64,000 bases of DNA from Eupeodes corollae (Eukaryota > Arthropoda > Insecta > Diptera > Syrphidae). The translations under genes and the position numbers were made by a program. Positions 1-13,042 of the stretch are shown one piece after another (the stretch's first letter is position 1; every line of letters begins with the position of its first letter). Under the pieces are notes generated by a model. It had not been told where the DNA came from. It worked only from the letters and a program-made list of their open reading frames with translations, and searched no databases. The stretch is taken from the NCBI RefSeq assembly GCF_945859685.1, contig NC_079149.1, forward strand, positions 117,277,575 through 117,341,574, in the 5' to 3' direction.

Positions 1-1260
1 TTATGACTGTTTATGATTTCGATAACAACTACAAAACTATTAAATCAATTAAATTACAAACATTTTTACTTCGTTCACATTGAAGAAGGACATAAAATTA
101 TGTAAATAATCCTAAAGGATTAAATTTCAGTTATGATGAAAAAAAACTACGATTTTCCTGAGGGGATTGATTTTGAGGTATATTCGAGTTGGAGCCACGC
201 AAGAGTTGTGCTAAAAATTTCTTGCAACTAATGAATTGCATTTGATAAAAATTTTTGGTAGAAGAATAGTAACTATTTTGTTTTTGTATTTTTGTTTTGA
301 TGGTGTTTTGTAGTTACGTCTTTTGTATAGGCCCTCTAATGAATAAACAGAAGGGGGTTTCTAAGCAATATATCCAAAAAAAAGGACTTGATGAGTATTA
401 TAAGGATAACACGCAAAGACGTTTGTCTACTGTGAGTTATTGACTTCAAATCAAAATTCTATCGTCCTTTTTGATATATTGGTATTTTAAGACAAAAAAG
501 GAAGCATTGTAAGTTTGTGTGTTTCCATAAAAAGAAAGAAAAAGATTCGTTATATTAATAATGTTGTCTGATATTGCAACATGAATACGTTTTACGATAG
601 ATAGATTTTTATGATTTGATTGAAATAAATGAATTAATAGTCTTTTTTATCAATAGAAAATACCAATAAAAATGTATCATGAGGAAAATAATTGCTTGCA
701 CTCTAATATTTGTTTAAGAGATTCATGAAATCACATGTTTTTTCATAATTATAGAAAATGCTTTTGTACTACCCTTTAATTTGGTTTGTAAAAATTTGTT
801 TGACTTTTTATATATATTTCATTTAACAGTAATAATATTCAATTATTGGTTTTTCGAACGGCAATGCAGTTAGTTTAATTGAATGCCTTTTTGAATTAAC
901 TTACATATGCAGATATGAAGTCCTATTTGTCAAATAAAAATGTTTGACATATCTCGATGTTTCATAGTCCTAAAAAAAAAGACAACTAAAATTTGGTAAA
1001 CATTGATTTTCAACTCGAATATCTTGGCAATAGTTAAAATATTGGATTAAGAAAAGTTAAAATCTAGAAAAAAATACAATAATTGTCAAAACTGTTTTTT
1101 GACTCAAATATCTCAAAAAAAAGAAAATTGTTTCACTCTATACAAAACATTTTTCCTTATGAAATTGATTATTTTCTTAGAAAAATCCACTTGGCATTAC
1201 TGGCTTTGAAGATTCTACTAATACTACTAATTTTTCCATTATGTATGGAACAAAATATGC
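1..1260. other. AT-rich intergenic DNA
   Basis: No gene is supported. The stretch is rich in A/T runs with short open frames only. Around 985-1100 it carries phrases such as 'ttggtaaacattgatttt' followed by 'aatatctt', which match the monomers of the diverged repeat seen at 7.1-8.2 kb, so a scrap of that family is present here. Confidence 0.5.
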
Positions 1261-1261
1261 C

Positions 1262-1560
1262 GCCTTGAACGCACACCTCTTTCCGATGGGCTGAAATTTT
1301 CGATGACGTTTAGGCATAATTGAGGTTCTATCTTGTTAATATGCCAAATTATGTCATCCTTTAGTCATTGAATTATTGTTGGATTATCGACGCGCACCTT
1401 CTAAATAACCCCAAAGTAAGAAGTCAAATCGCTTGATCTTGGCGGCCAAATCCACCACGTTACATATCACGAAGTGCACGATATGCATTTTGATAATAAG
1501 TCTGAATAACGCCTTTAACGCCTTGCTCGATTGTTTGTCTATAGTTTAAATTGAATTAGT
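1262..1560 (-). pseudogene. Tc1/mariner-superfamily transposase remnant
   Basis: Read on the minus strand, this stretch translates to a decayed transposase C-terminus. It contains WPPRSSDLTSYFGVI, a clear relative of the WPPRSxDLTPLDFFLWG block that holds the third catalytic acid in this family, then a stop, then KVRVDNPTII and a run ending near HINKIEPQLCLNVIENF. Stops and frame breaks show it is dead. No terminal repeats or upstream transposase part can be seen, so only the 3' part of an element survives. Confidence 0.7.
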
Positions 1561-1950
1561 CTGAAATTAAGAAATGTCATATGAAGTGCAGAAAAAAAAA
1601 CTTGACGTTGAGGTGTGGTGCACATTCAATATTGACAAAATGAACAACTCTTTGAGTAAAATTATAACATTTACCATAAACTAATCATTACAAAAATGTT
1701 TCACATACGCCACAGTACACCTTCAAAGGGAGGTGTACTCTGTTATATTCTTGTGCTCGGTAAAACAATATGCATCAAAATGTTCACAATAGATAGATAA
1801 AAAGATAAAACAAAGGTATCTATCAGTTTATGTGGCACATAAACTTTGTAATTTTGAATTATTTTCCTTTCATATAAAAAAAAACTGTACTCAAATTTTT
1901 GAAATGAAAATTACACTAAAATAAGTTTCAAAAATACTGACAGAAGCAAA

Positions 1951-3453
1951 ATGTCGTCAGCAAAAATAAGTGCAAATTCCAATTTAAAATCCTTTGAATC
2001 GTGCTTCGAAAACATCATACTTAGTCCAATACAACGAAAACATTTTCAAGAAATTGGAATCTGCCGAATTGGTTCAGATCTACTTAAGGCCGTAAATTCC
2101 ATTCAACCAATTGACTTTAAAAAAGCCCAAGATGAATTAGAAATTTCAAATGGTTTATTTGGCTTAAGTTTAAAAAATTTTTATGAAAGACTAAGTGAAA
2201 ATGAAAATAGTGCTTATATTGATGTCTTGCTAATGAAATCCGAAGATGAACTTAAACATGCAAAAATCTCTATAATTTTTGAAGATCTTCAGAATTTATT
2301 AAAAGATTTGTTTCTAGGATATACAAAAATGAACATGGAAACAGTTTTAAATGATATTTCGTAAGATTATGCGGAATTTCTTGTGTTGATAGTAACATTT
2401 TTTTCTTTAAGAAATTCAGGAAAATTATTATCTATTGGTGGAACAATTATAAATGAGTTTAAAAACAATTCGAAACATTTAAAAAAAATACAAGATAAAC
2501 TAAATGCTTTTAATGTTCGAGAAACAAATGCAATTACTTACGCAAATAATCAAGTTTACGCAGTGCAAAATGATTGCGTTGAAACTGAACTTAGTAAGAT
2601 TGAGTCATATCTATTCGGAAATGTAATATATAACTTTATGCCCTAAAACTGCCTTTTTTATAGTCTTGGAACCTATTGAATTCCGTTACAAAATGGCTTA
2701 CCATCAGAGAACCACTGAACAATCTTTACTTAAAGCCGAGCTTTATGAATCAGATCTTCAAAAAACCCTTGACCATATTGAAATGTCTTTTACTAAAGAT
2801 AATACAGTATCTGAATCAATTCAACTCAAACAAGGAAGGGACATCGAAGTGAGTTGAGTCAAAGAGTATTCAATCTTTTGTGATTGAAATCCTTAATGAT
2901 TCGAGTTAAAGAGATGTTATTAATTGACTATTATTTGAGGATCACGTGAATTTGAAATTTAAATCCTGCCAAATAGGCAGGATTTAAGTCAAAATGTCGG
3001 ACCAAAAGAGAATTTACAATCCTTCAATTTAATTTATGAAAAGATTTTTTAAGACAACATTATTTAACAACTTATTTATAACAACGTTCTTATGCTCCCA
3101 TTTAGATTTTAAAGTCAAGACTTGAAGAAATGACAGAGAAATATAATCGGGAATATGAAATACTCGATGGACAAATATCATATAAAAGAAATGGAATTGA
3201 TTTCATGCGAGATCAATATAATGACTGCCTTGAAAAATTAGAGTTTTATAAATCAGATATTGGTAGACTTAGGGAATGGCATGATATGTGGATACGAAAG
3301 GTATAAAACATTTTAAACATTCTCTTTTTTTGCATAATCTTACATTTTTTAAATCTTAAATGATTTTAGGAAATAGAAGAAGCCCATCATAAATTAAAAA
3401 AACCTACAACAAAGATACAAAAAAAATCTAAAAAGGGAAAGAAGAAAAAATAA
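1951..3453 (+). CDS. Coiled-coil protein with basic tail, possibly axonemal (DRC9/DRC10-like)
   Basis: Five coding exons join in frame: 1951-2360, 2412-2593, 2664-2848, 3106-3300 and 3370-3453, giving 351 residues. The ATG has a good fly context (CAAAATG). Donors are GTAAGA, GTAAGA, GTGAGT and GTATAA. For exon 2 I chose the GTAAGAT donor at 2594 because only it keeps the next exon in frame; the frame stays open to the GT at 2623. The protein is mostly charged helix. The N-terminal third is globular-looking, the region coded by 3106-3300 is strong coiled coil (KYNREYEILD, LEKLEFYKSDIGRLREW), and the end is very basic (TKIQKKSKKGKKKK). This plan resembles axonemal dynein regulatory complex proteins DRC9/IQCG and DRC10/IQCD, which combine a coiled coil with a C-terminal IQ motif, but no full IQ motif is visible here. 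The gene structure is solid; the family name is a guess. Confidence 0.75.
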
Positions 3454-3478
3454 ACTTATTTTTTTTGTTTTATAAATT

Positions 3479-3497
3479 AATAAACATGCACAATAAA
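3479..3497 (+). terminator. Polyadenylation signals of the coiled-coil gene
   Basis: Two AATAAA hexamers lie at 3479-3484 and 3492-3497, just 26 and 39 bases after the stop codon at 3451-3453. Either can serve as the poly(A) signal, giving a very short 3' UTR. Confidence 0.6.
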
Positions 3498-3499
3498 AC

Positions 3500-4285
3500 T
3501 CGCTTAAGAGAACTAAACTTATCGGATTTTTGTTTTTGTCTCCGATTGTGTATTTGGGAGTTGGGAATAGATCGTTCCCAGGTTTTCCCAAGTATCACTT
3601 TTAATTGACTTTGCGTTGGTATTATTTGTACATTCATTTGAAAAAACAGTAAAATCTTATTTTTATTTTATGGAAAATTGACTTCAAAGTCCAAAAAAAA
3701 AAGTTTGTGGAGCATGCACACACTCAAAAGTTTCTCATACCCTAAACTCCTAAAAGAAGAAATTTAGAAAGAAATTACATACGTTTTTAATGTGTTCTTG
3801 AACATAAAATGTGTTACACATTTCGCATTCGAAATTGGACACAAAGTTAATGGTAATCTTATGGGCGTTTCTAGAAGCTCATGTATTACGCTACAGATTT
3901 TTTTTATCAATCATTCAAAATATTTCTAGGAGCTTATTGAAACTTGTATGTAGTGGGAGTTCTTTAAAAGCTTGAGATCTTTAATAAATAATACGAAACA
4001 GAAATATTTTTGAAGTCTGTAGGACGAGAATTACGACCAAACACTGGAATTATAGCTCTCAAAGTTGCGGTCAAGGAGAACGGTGACATTTTTTAAAAAT
4101 GTTATTGTTAAAAACAAAGGAAAATAATGTATTATATTATTAGGTGTAATAACACCTAGATAAAATCAATAAATCTCATTTTTAGTTTCTGAAATATCAG
4201 AATAGATTGTTTTCTATTAAAGGCGAGTCGATTTTAAAGTTGAATAAAAAAGCATGTATATGAGATTTAAATAATGTTTTATTCG
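3500..4285. other. Intergenic DNA, nothing recognised
   Basis: No open frame with coding character, no clear repeat and no promoter elements could be picked out between the poly(A) signal of the coiled-coil gene and the transposase remnant that follows. Confidence 0.4.
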
Positions 4286-4289
4286 TATT

Positions 4290-5035
4290 TTTATTTGAGA
4301 GCCCTCTCAATGACTTTATGTGTGAAACATAACATCGTCTTAATGGCCGTCGATTTAAGAAAGCCTCACAAGAAAAAGTCTACAGGGGTCAAATCACACC
4401 ATCTTGGTGGCTAATTCACGACGCTTCGACGTGGGGTAACCATGCTATGAAACCACTCACATAGAAAATCGATTGTATCTTCAGCTATGTGGACCATAAC
4501 AGCATCTTGTTCGAATCATATACATACGTAAATCTTTGGTATCCCTATCATCCAATTCAGGTTGATGATCAAAAATCTAAACCATTGACTGTGCGTTTTA
4601 GCCTGGCCACTATCATAATCGAAGGAGTACTTACCAATTACGCCTTCAATCCAAATTCCACACCAAACAGTACCTTAATTTGTATGGCTTTTCACCTCGT
4701 AAATTTTAATTAGTTTGGTTTCATCCCAAATCCTGCAATTTAGCTTATTCATGAACACAATAATCCAAAAATAAGTTTCAACCCTAAAGGTAACTCATGA
4801 TAAAAATGCTCCAAAATCCAATTAGAGAACACACGACGCACGCTGCGTATGGTCGTTTGGTTTCAGCTTCTGGGTCAGCTGGCCAAATTCTTGCAAGCGA
4901 CGAGGCATTGACTGCCGCGGTTTTTTCTGAACACTTTCACAAACAACGGCAATGTTTTTTGGCTGATCTATGCATTTCGTAGGCGTACGTTACCCAGACT
5001 TAGGTTTCTTTGCTTCAGATAAACCGTCTTCTTTT
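4290..5035 (-). pseudogene. Tc1/mariner-superfamily transposase, dead copy
   Basis: Minus-strand translation across several broken frames gives the hallmark blocks of one insect transposase family in the right order: QKLKPNDHTQR, MNKLNCRIWDE, GTVWCGIWIEGVIG, FEQDAVMVHIA (second catalytic Asp) and PPRWCDLTPVDFFL (third). At least five stops and frame changes break it. The first catalytic block (FSDEA in relatives) cannot be seen intact. It belongs to the same subfamily as the fragment at 27.4 kb and is more distant from the elements at 13.7 and 25.0 kb. Terminal repeats were not found. Confidence 0.75.
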
Positions 5036-7130
5036 TTTTCACTAATAAAGAAAAACAGAAAAGAAAAACATTTCATCTTTCTTAAACGATTCGTCTTCAA
5101 CAATAAGTTGTTGAAAATGTTATAAATTCCTAATTCCATCACTGCTAACGCAGTATATGAAGATCTTTCCCTAAAAAATGTTGCAAAAATACAACCTAGT
5201 CACAGAAACATGTCTCTGAAACATTTTAATACGTGTTTCTGTAGCATTATACTTACTTTAGTGTTACCAATAATATACATGTGCTCATCAAAAGTAATAT
5301 TATATTCAATTTTCTTATATAAACAATTAAATAGGTACATACAATACCAATCAAAAGTTCTCTTCACGAAAGTGATACCTACCTAGATTCTCTCATGTGA
5401 ATATACATATTTTTGTAAGAAATTATTTACTTAGGTATATGTTGCAAGTTACAACTGAATAAATAATATAATAAATTGTAGATACAAATTCACCTTATGC
5501 TCTTTTTTCTTCATTATTTATTTCTTCATACATTACTCGTATATGTAAAAGATATGATATTTATTTTCAATATACCAAATTTTATAAGAGAGGAAAATGA
5601 TGCCAACAGATTTTTACGGTATACAAAAAGCTAGGAGATCAGCAAAAATTGTAGTGTCTTCTGTTGTTTTATGCATTTGTAACATTTGTGTTGCATGCCA
5701 CACTACACTACAAGTCATTTCTTAGGGGCAACAAAAACAAATCTTTTTCTTTTTCCTCAACCTCTCAACACAACCATCAGAGTCATTGGAGGATTGGCTT
5801 TTCCCCTTTGTCTATATTTTTAGTGCAAGTATATCTCTCATATGATGTTCTCCTTCTTTTTGTACTCTTACTTGCCTTGCCTCACATACGATACATGTTT
5901 CAACTTCGAGTGTGTTAAAGCAACAATATTTATCTTTTTTACATTCATTTCAATCTCAAGCCCTTTGTCATTAGAAAGGGCTCTTAAACTTTTTTTTCTT
6001 GTATCTTTTAAATCGAATAAAGTGCTAGTGAAATAGGCACGAGCATCATTCCCGGTTTTTGCTTTTTTTTTCCTTTGTTTGATTTATTTCTTCCTCTCTT
6101 CCAGAGGGCAGAATGTTATTTTTAACTTACAAAAAGGGATTATGAGTTTTGAAATTCCCTACGGGCGCTAGGGAAGGTCTATATGATTAAACAGTCGATC
6201 AGGACCTCAGAAATTGTGTGTAGGTAGTTTTTATGCTGCACAACATAATGCTTCTGTTGTTACGTTCCCTTTTTTTCTTTGTGTTTGTGATTGTCTTTTA
6301 TGTGCGCTACACGACTTGGCGAGAGCATAGGTAGATTAAATTCCCTTTGATGGCTGAATGAATGAAAGAAGGGCCCTCTGTTCTTTTTCATGGACACGAT
6401 TTTATAGAGTGTACCAAGTACTAGTACCACCTTTCAATAAAAAGGTATGAGGTACAATATTTTTTTTTAGAAGTTTTTGGTTTTTATTTTCTGAATGTCT
6501 GTTTATACACGTGCTTAATTTGAGTGCTCTTATGTTTTCCCTTTAGTTTAAATTAAACCCTTAAGCGGTTTAACGTGTGTCAGATTGATTAAGGTTTTTT
6601 ATAGGGAACGAACGATCCTTTGTTATAAGACGGGACATTCAACAGGTAGATTAGGTAAAATGGTATTGGATCTGGTTATAACATTTAAATTAGGAACATT
6701 TTTCATTAACATACGTATACATACCCTTACGAGCAAATAATTGGTCCTTTTTAATCGATGTGTTGTTTTTAATTTAAATTGTAAATGAAATCTAACAGGT
6801 TTATAATGGTTTAAAAAAACGAATTGGCTGTTATGTTTTCAGTCATAAAATTAAAAGAAGGGGGCAATAATAGTTTTCTTAAATCTCCTACATTTCGAAT
6901 AAGAAATGGCAGGAATGACACTTGATTTTTAACTTAATGATAGTTATTTTGTGTATCGTTGACTTTTGAAGTCTTCTTAGGGTTGCTGTATTGTAAAACC
7001 AAATTTAAATTTGTTTGGTTTTTCCTAGAGCCTGAACTCATACTAAAATAGGTTAGGTTGGGTGGACAAAAAAGTGTGATATAATGAGAATATAAATGAA
7101 CTTTAACTTTAATTTATTAATAGTAGTTAA
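5036..7130. other. Intergenic DNA without a supported gene
   Basis: Open frames at 5664-6036 are short, low in complexity and overlap in two frames. They have no splice context or family resemblance. The DNA is T-rich with short runs such as CTTTTTTTTTCC. Confidence 0.4.
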
Positions 7131-7134
7131 CAAA

Positions 7135-8170
7135 AACTGATAATAAGAACATTTGAAGTTCTTCAAAGACTTAATGTTTAAAAAAAAACATCTTGCTGTT
7201 TAATATAAAAAATGTACACATATCTTGTATTTTTGGGTAACCGAAAACCTTAATTTTTTTTTTTTACAAAACCTTTGCTTGTCAACAAAGCCTAATTTGT
7301 CAAGGTTGAAATTAAATTTAAAAAACATAACTAAAAGTTGGTAACAATTGATTTTCGACTTAAATATCTTTTAAATTAAAAAAAATTGTGATTATAGCTC
7401 CAAACTAGTGTTGCCTTTTAAAAAAAATTGTGTCGAAATTCGGTAAAATTTTGAGAAAAATCGAATTGACAGTTTTTTTTACAAAAATTAAAAACCTATA
7501 AAAAAATCCTAAAACTTGATAAAAATTTACTTTCGAATTAAATATTTTTTTTTTATTTAGAGTATTGGCTTTAAACTTATAGAAAATACTGTTATCGACA
7601 TTCAGTTAAATTTTTATAAATATCCGACAGTCAGTTTTTTTTCATAAAACTTGAGAATTGCAAAAATATAGTACGCAAAATTGGTAAACATTGATATTCG
7701 ATTCTCGATATCTCGTGAATAAATGAAAGTATTGTCTTCAAAACAATTTCATTTTGTGCCAAATTTTGTTGCTAATGTAGAATATTGTTCTTAGAAAAAT
7801 CCACTCTGTATTTGTTCGTATAAGAAATAAAAATGTTCAAGAAATGGTACTTTAATTTGTAAAAATTGGTTTTCGGTTCCCGATATCTCGTCAATAATAG
7901 AAGATATTGACTTCAAATTAATTTCATTCATCCAATTTGTGTTTTTTCATATAAGAAATAAAAACTTTTAAAAAAAATCTAATAAAATTCGTAAAAATTT
8001 GTTTTCAACTAAAATTATTGTTAAAAAAATATATTTTGAAATCAAACTATTTCATCATATATGCAAAATATTGTTGGTAACTTTAAAATTGTTAAGTATA
8101 ATTAAATTGATAACATTTTAAACAAAAGACGAAAACTTAAAAACCATTAAAGCAATACAAATAAGCAGAC
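7135..8170 (+). repeat. Diverged tandem repeat field, monomer about 130-185 bp
   Basis: The same phrase recurs at about 7339, 7522, 7683, 7858 and 7990: a 'gtaaaaattggttttcga'-type block, then 'cccgatatctcgt', then 'agatattgacttcaaa', then an A/T spacer. Spacings between recurrences are roughly 183, 161, 175 and 132 bp. Copies differ at many positions, so the array is old. Related scraps occur near 1 kb, 40.9 kb (inverted), 58.0 kb and 60.9 kb (inverted). The field ends near 8170 in 'attaaagcaatacaaata', which is echoed at 58.34 kb. Confidence 0.65.
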
Positions 8171-10100
8171 AAGATGGGAAGTTATCAGTGTGGGTAGCAT
8201 CCCAGTCTCTCTTTTTCTTTTAGTTTTCAAATTTTTTTCTTCACTTCACGATTTTTGAACACTTTGCTAAACGCTTTTATTTTAATATAGTCCGCAATAT
8301 AAGTGAAATATGTTCTACCTTGAGAAATTAACTTTGAATACTCTTTAAAATAAAAATTTTAGATATATCAAAACATAAAATAACTTTTAAATTTAAATTG
8401 GTAACAATTTATGCAGTAACTTAAAGTATTTTATTTCAAAATCTTGTATAAAATACAAAAAACATTTTGAAAGTATGAAATACGAAATATGTGTTTCAGA
8501 AATATATAAAGTTTTTTTTATTATTAGTAAAAAAGAATTGTTTGTATATAACGTTTGGAAAAGAGTTAATGCATCCTCAACGAAGGATTACAATAAATTT
8601 ATGAAGTATTTTATCATCTTGCGAAAAATAAAATAAAACAAAACAATGAACATCTGAAAAATTGTCACAGACCTACCTGAAGAATAATCCCCTGATTTAA
8701 ATATTTTTTTTGTATGAATGAATATCTCTGGTTAACCCGAATAGCCCTCACATGTCTTAATGCGTTTGAAGCTCTTTCTTCTACCTGTTAATTGAATATG
8801 TACCTAATACTTCATATCACATAAGTGGAAATGCTCTTTCACAACTATTTGTGTGTCGATCATATTTTATTGATTATATATTATTGTGTCTCAAAAGTCT
8901 AAACAATTTAAAAAAATATAACTATAATATAGACATGCTTAAGCCGCACGATTAGATATTTCAAGATCTATTAGTTAATATACATGAAACCATTTTAATT
9001 AGTATTTATTAAAACAAAAAACTATCATAAGGTTTTTGGAAAACCTCAAATGTCATAAAGGATGAGAATTTTAAGATATGAATTATATTTATCTACAACT
9101 AAAAAAATAAAGTCAATGATATACCTATCTACCTGAAGATCAAGAGTAATTTTACACAATGTTACTATTTTATTAAAATAAATACAACTTGGAACCTACC
9201 TGTAAAGAATAGAAATTATTCTTTTTTTTTTAAATCAAAAACCAGACAACTTACCTCCTTTTCCATATTAAATTATGTTAAATTGAATTTTTAAACAAAT
9301 TGATCAGGCCAATTTAAGTACATATTTTATCCGCATTATATTCAAAACAAAGTTTATTTACCCATTTATATCTTTAACCATCGAAACATAATACACCTAC
9401 TTACGCTCATGATTCCATCAAATATCTCTACACATAAACGATGACGTTCCCCATCTCAATAGAATTCTCTTTACGTTAAAGCCCCAATCTCTTGAACAAT
9501 AAAGTTGTAAGGTAAATTGAATACGCAAAATTGTATACACATTTTTCTGAGCTCCCAAACAAATCCCCAACACAGTACCTAGAAATCAAAATAAAAAAAA
9601 AACTTAAACCTGAAATGGGAGCCCCTTTTTTATAGGGGAGACAACCAAAACCTACACATAAATAGACGGAGCACAGATATAGAGCCCCCACTTTACCATT
9701 GCCTTTCCCCGTTATAATATAAAAGAAAGACTTTTTTTAGGTATTATTATTTTTTCAGTATTGAGTATTGTTGTCTTATATCAGCTAACAAACAAATCCT
9801 AAGAGGGGTTAAGGCAGGGGACATACCTATGCAACATGCCCCAAGTTAATATAAAATACCTTCTCGAGACTTGGACTTCCATCCCATATATAATATTATA
9901 ATCTCTAAAAACAACCTTAGCAATAGGTAGTATCAACCAGAGACTTCTGTTGTTTTATGATCGCCTGATGAAATAAGTTTTAAATTTTGACAAATAAAAC
10001 CGCGATTGTAATTTACGAGCTAAAAACAATTTTATGTTTTCCCCGCTCTCATGATAGATTTTGCCATATTTTAAATTCTAACCTGCTCCAAAGCCATGAC
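8171..10100. other. AT-rich intergenic DNA, nothing recognised
   Basis: No coding exon, transposon domain or structured RNA could be supported. The 71-codon minus frame at 9476-9691 has no family resemblance. Confidence 0.4.
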
Positions 10101-10529
10101 TGTCAACATTGACAGTTTGGGGCTTTTTTTTGCGCGCGCAAACTTTCAGCCATCCTAATAAAACGCATCATAGAAAAACTACATTAATATCCATTCCGAT
10201 TTGGTATTTGGTTGGGTCTCACTCACAACATCCGTAATTCACTCCATTTTTATTTGTACGTAGCATTTGCGCTGCTCCTCTTACCAAACAACCATGAAGC
10301 TTAGTCGTGCTCGCAACTCGTGAGTTGAGAAACTGTTTAGAAGTAGCTGGATGCTACCTACTATATGGGCGTTGGACAGACTGACAGAGGTATAGAAAGA
10401 GCGCCAATGACGTAGGACAGGATTTCTGGCGCTGTTAACCTGGTACATGAAATACAAAACATTTAACAAACAAACACTTGACTGTTGTCTCATCGTGCCT
10501 ATCTATATCTGGCAACAAGCATAGGCACA

Positions 10530-11500
10530 GAGACAGACGTTTGCCGTTGAGTGGGATATAGTGTCCGTCCGCTAAGCGTTGTGCGAACGGTATTGCGATG
10601 GCAGCGTTTTATCGGTGCGACATATTAGTTCTGTTCGCTGTTACATCAGCAGCTTTTAGCCTACTGTTTTGGCTGTTTGCCTGGTAAGATTCCGGTCTAG
10701 ATGATGCTCTTTCTGCTCTAGTTGTGCGCGTTAAGGTAAATTGCGGTGCTCCCGCCCGTTAGTTGTTCATTCGTAATTAGAAACGTCAATTGGAATGGAA
10801 ATTTAAAGCACAAGCGAGAGGTCTAGGTGGTTCTTGAACGAACTGCGCTGCGCGTCAAACATTTTTAACTGAGTCTGGTTTATACATCGCCGTCCGCGTT
10901 GTCATCGCATCGTCGCGTCGTATGGAATGGAAGGTACTGGTGTGGTGTAGTTCTTCCTGTTGCTGCTCTTTTATGAAGAACCGAGCCACGCCACAACATA
11001 CCAGACCGGCCGGCCGGTCTGTATTCTGTAGCAAAACAACAGTTGATGTCGCAGCGATCAGATTTGGTCGTTTTCCGGGCAAAATAGAAGAAGCCAAAGT
11101 ACCAGTAAACAAGAAAAACAGCAAGCTGATCTCACAAAATGACCCGTCTAAACGACCAATAGCTATACTCTTTTTCATTCAGTCCTAGTAAAAGACGCAA
11201 ACAAGTTCGCGTCGTTTTGTCGTACAACGCTTTGTTCAAGCATCATTGCGATTGCGATAGAAGGAGAACGAAGGTTGTGTCAGCAGCAGACAGAAAGCAA
11301 CAGTAGCAGCAACACAGCCTTGTCTAACTTTTAAAAATGTTACAAGTGCATTATTAGTTGGTCTTTGGTGTGGCTACTGGCTGTGGCATGACAGCAAGTG
11401 CGCGTTCCCTTTTTTGGACAGAGCGACGAATCGAACACGGCGGCGATATTTCGCGCAAAACTCATGACACTCCAAGCAACCAGGTAAGCAGAAAAAAAGA
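10530..11500 (+). promoter_or_regulatory. GC-richer block, possible promoter and first exon
   Basis: This block stands out from the AT-rich surroundings. It contains many CpG-bearing words (gtccgtccgc, catcgtcgcgtcg, ccggccggccgg) and CAG-type strings typical of fly 5' UTRs. It ends at 'ccaaccaggtaagcag' (about 11477-11492), a near-perfect donor site that would suit a non-coding first exon with a long intron. TCAG initiator-like words occur at about 11180. No downstream coding exon on the plus strand was found to join it to, so the gene it might serve is unknown and this is inference from composition. Confidence 0.3.
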
Positions 11501-12670
11501 CAAAGCCCTTGGAATGTCAGCAATGCATAATATAATATAAAACTTATGGTTTTACGTGCGATGGCCAAATTGTTGTTGATAAAAAAATTATGGCGCCTAA
11601 ATTGAAAAAAAAAGACAATATAGAAGTAAAAGTAACGCAGCTGTACAACGAACGAAGTCATTCAGTATTCAGTTTCAATTGTTGGGAGTTAATGGAGTGA
11701 ATAACTAGCGGAAAAACGAATACAAAATGAATGTTGGAATCTTCTTCCTTCGGTTTTCAGAAACAATTGATAGGTACTAAGTTCAATATGTTTTTTAAAA
11801 TAAGACACAAATTAAGTGCTAAGTAATTAAGCGATTAAAAAAAATAAAGTAATGTGTGTGTATGTAGAAATATGACAGTCACTGTTCATTTCAATTCGAT
11901 TCCCTCAGAAGAATTGTTTTTCACTAGATAAAATTTGTGTTTTTAGGGCACATGTTTTAAAAATACTGATAATAGATAACCGATACAACATTTTCTCTTC
12001 AAATTAAATCAAGACTTTGCTGAGCTGCCCAAAAGAAGTATTTATCTTACGTTAGTAAAGCTGAGTTTATTTTTCGGAGGTTTACAGCACAGGGTACAAG
12101 AAGGTCTAAACTCTTAAAAAATCACTTTGTATCAAATCGACTCACAACACAGTTGACTTCCTCTAATCTGACTTTTTAACATATACTCGTAGCTATTGCA
12201 ATTACAACGAATCTTGTTATTTAAAAAAAAATTGGCCAAAGTGATAAACAAAATTTCACAAACCATTTAGGGTTCCGCAATAAAAGCCAGATTCAAAGAG
12301 ATTAAAATAAGACAAAATATAAAAAAATTGTACAACAATCGTGACTTGGCAAAATGCAACTCGACTTGAACATGACGTAAGATTTTCAAATAATTTTGGG
12401 TAAAACGGCGTTGTTATGAAAAGAAAGTCTGTTTTTAAAGAAAAATCGGTAATTTCCATCCAATCAAGTATATCGTATGCCACCATATAGTGAATAAATT
12501 AAGAGTATTAATTTTAATTACAAGAGAAATTATCCAAGAGGTTTTTAATGAACCGAAAACCCATATTTAAAGATCCAGACAAGGCTATTATTTGGAGAGC
12601 TTAAGGGAAACGGACTTACAATATTCACAAGATATACACAATATTTTTGAAAGTATAAATAAATAAATTA
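11501..12670. other. Non-coding DNA downstream of the GC-richer block
   Basis: No coding exon recognised. If the block at 10.5-11.5 kb is a first exon, this would be intron. A pair of initiator-like words (cattcagtattcagtttc) sits at about 11660. Confidence 0.3.
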
Positions 12671-12672
12671 GA

Positions 12673-12862
12673 ACCATGAACTAATGACTTACAAGTCTCA
12701 AACCTTTTTGTGTGCAAGTAACTTTAGGAATGCAAGGGAACTACATTTTATATTCCGAATATCAATGGAAAAATTAAGAAAACACTTTTCATGGCACAAG
12801 AGATAGTACCCTTGAAAAAAAACCTCAAGTGGCATAGGCACTCGGCAGCGATTAAAGAGAAG
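12673..12862 (-). repeat. tRNA-derived SINE, degraded copy
   Basis: On the minus strand this matches the body and tail of the SINE copy at 13.04-13.36 kb: a CATGAAAAGTG word, an AAATGTAGTTCC word, the TTACTTGCACACAAA word and an AGACTTGTAAGTCATTAG tail. The tRNA-like head is nearly lost; the B-box region has decayed to a CGAGTGCCTATGCCAC remnant. Confidence 0.55.
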
Positions 12863-13042
12863 AATTCTAGTATGACATTTCTGCTTCAGGAAGTTAAACA
12901 ATCAAATGAAATTTGACTAAAAAGTCGTTTGAATGGGATTTATGGATTGTTTGACAGTAACATAAATTGTAGAAGTTAGTTTACAAAACCGATGCATCCG
13001 ACTTAATATTTTTTGTAGAAGAATATTTATTTCAAATCTAAG

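Noticed and set aside
10855..11188. Opposed 107- and 88-codon frames
   Set aside because: They are mirror shadows of each other in the GC-richer block; neither shows a known fold or codon bias that can be judged.
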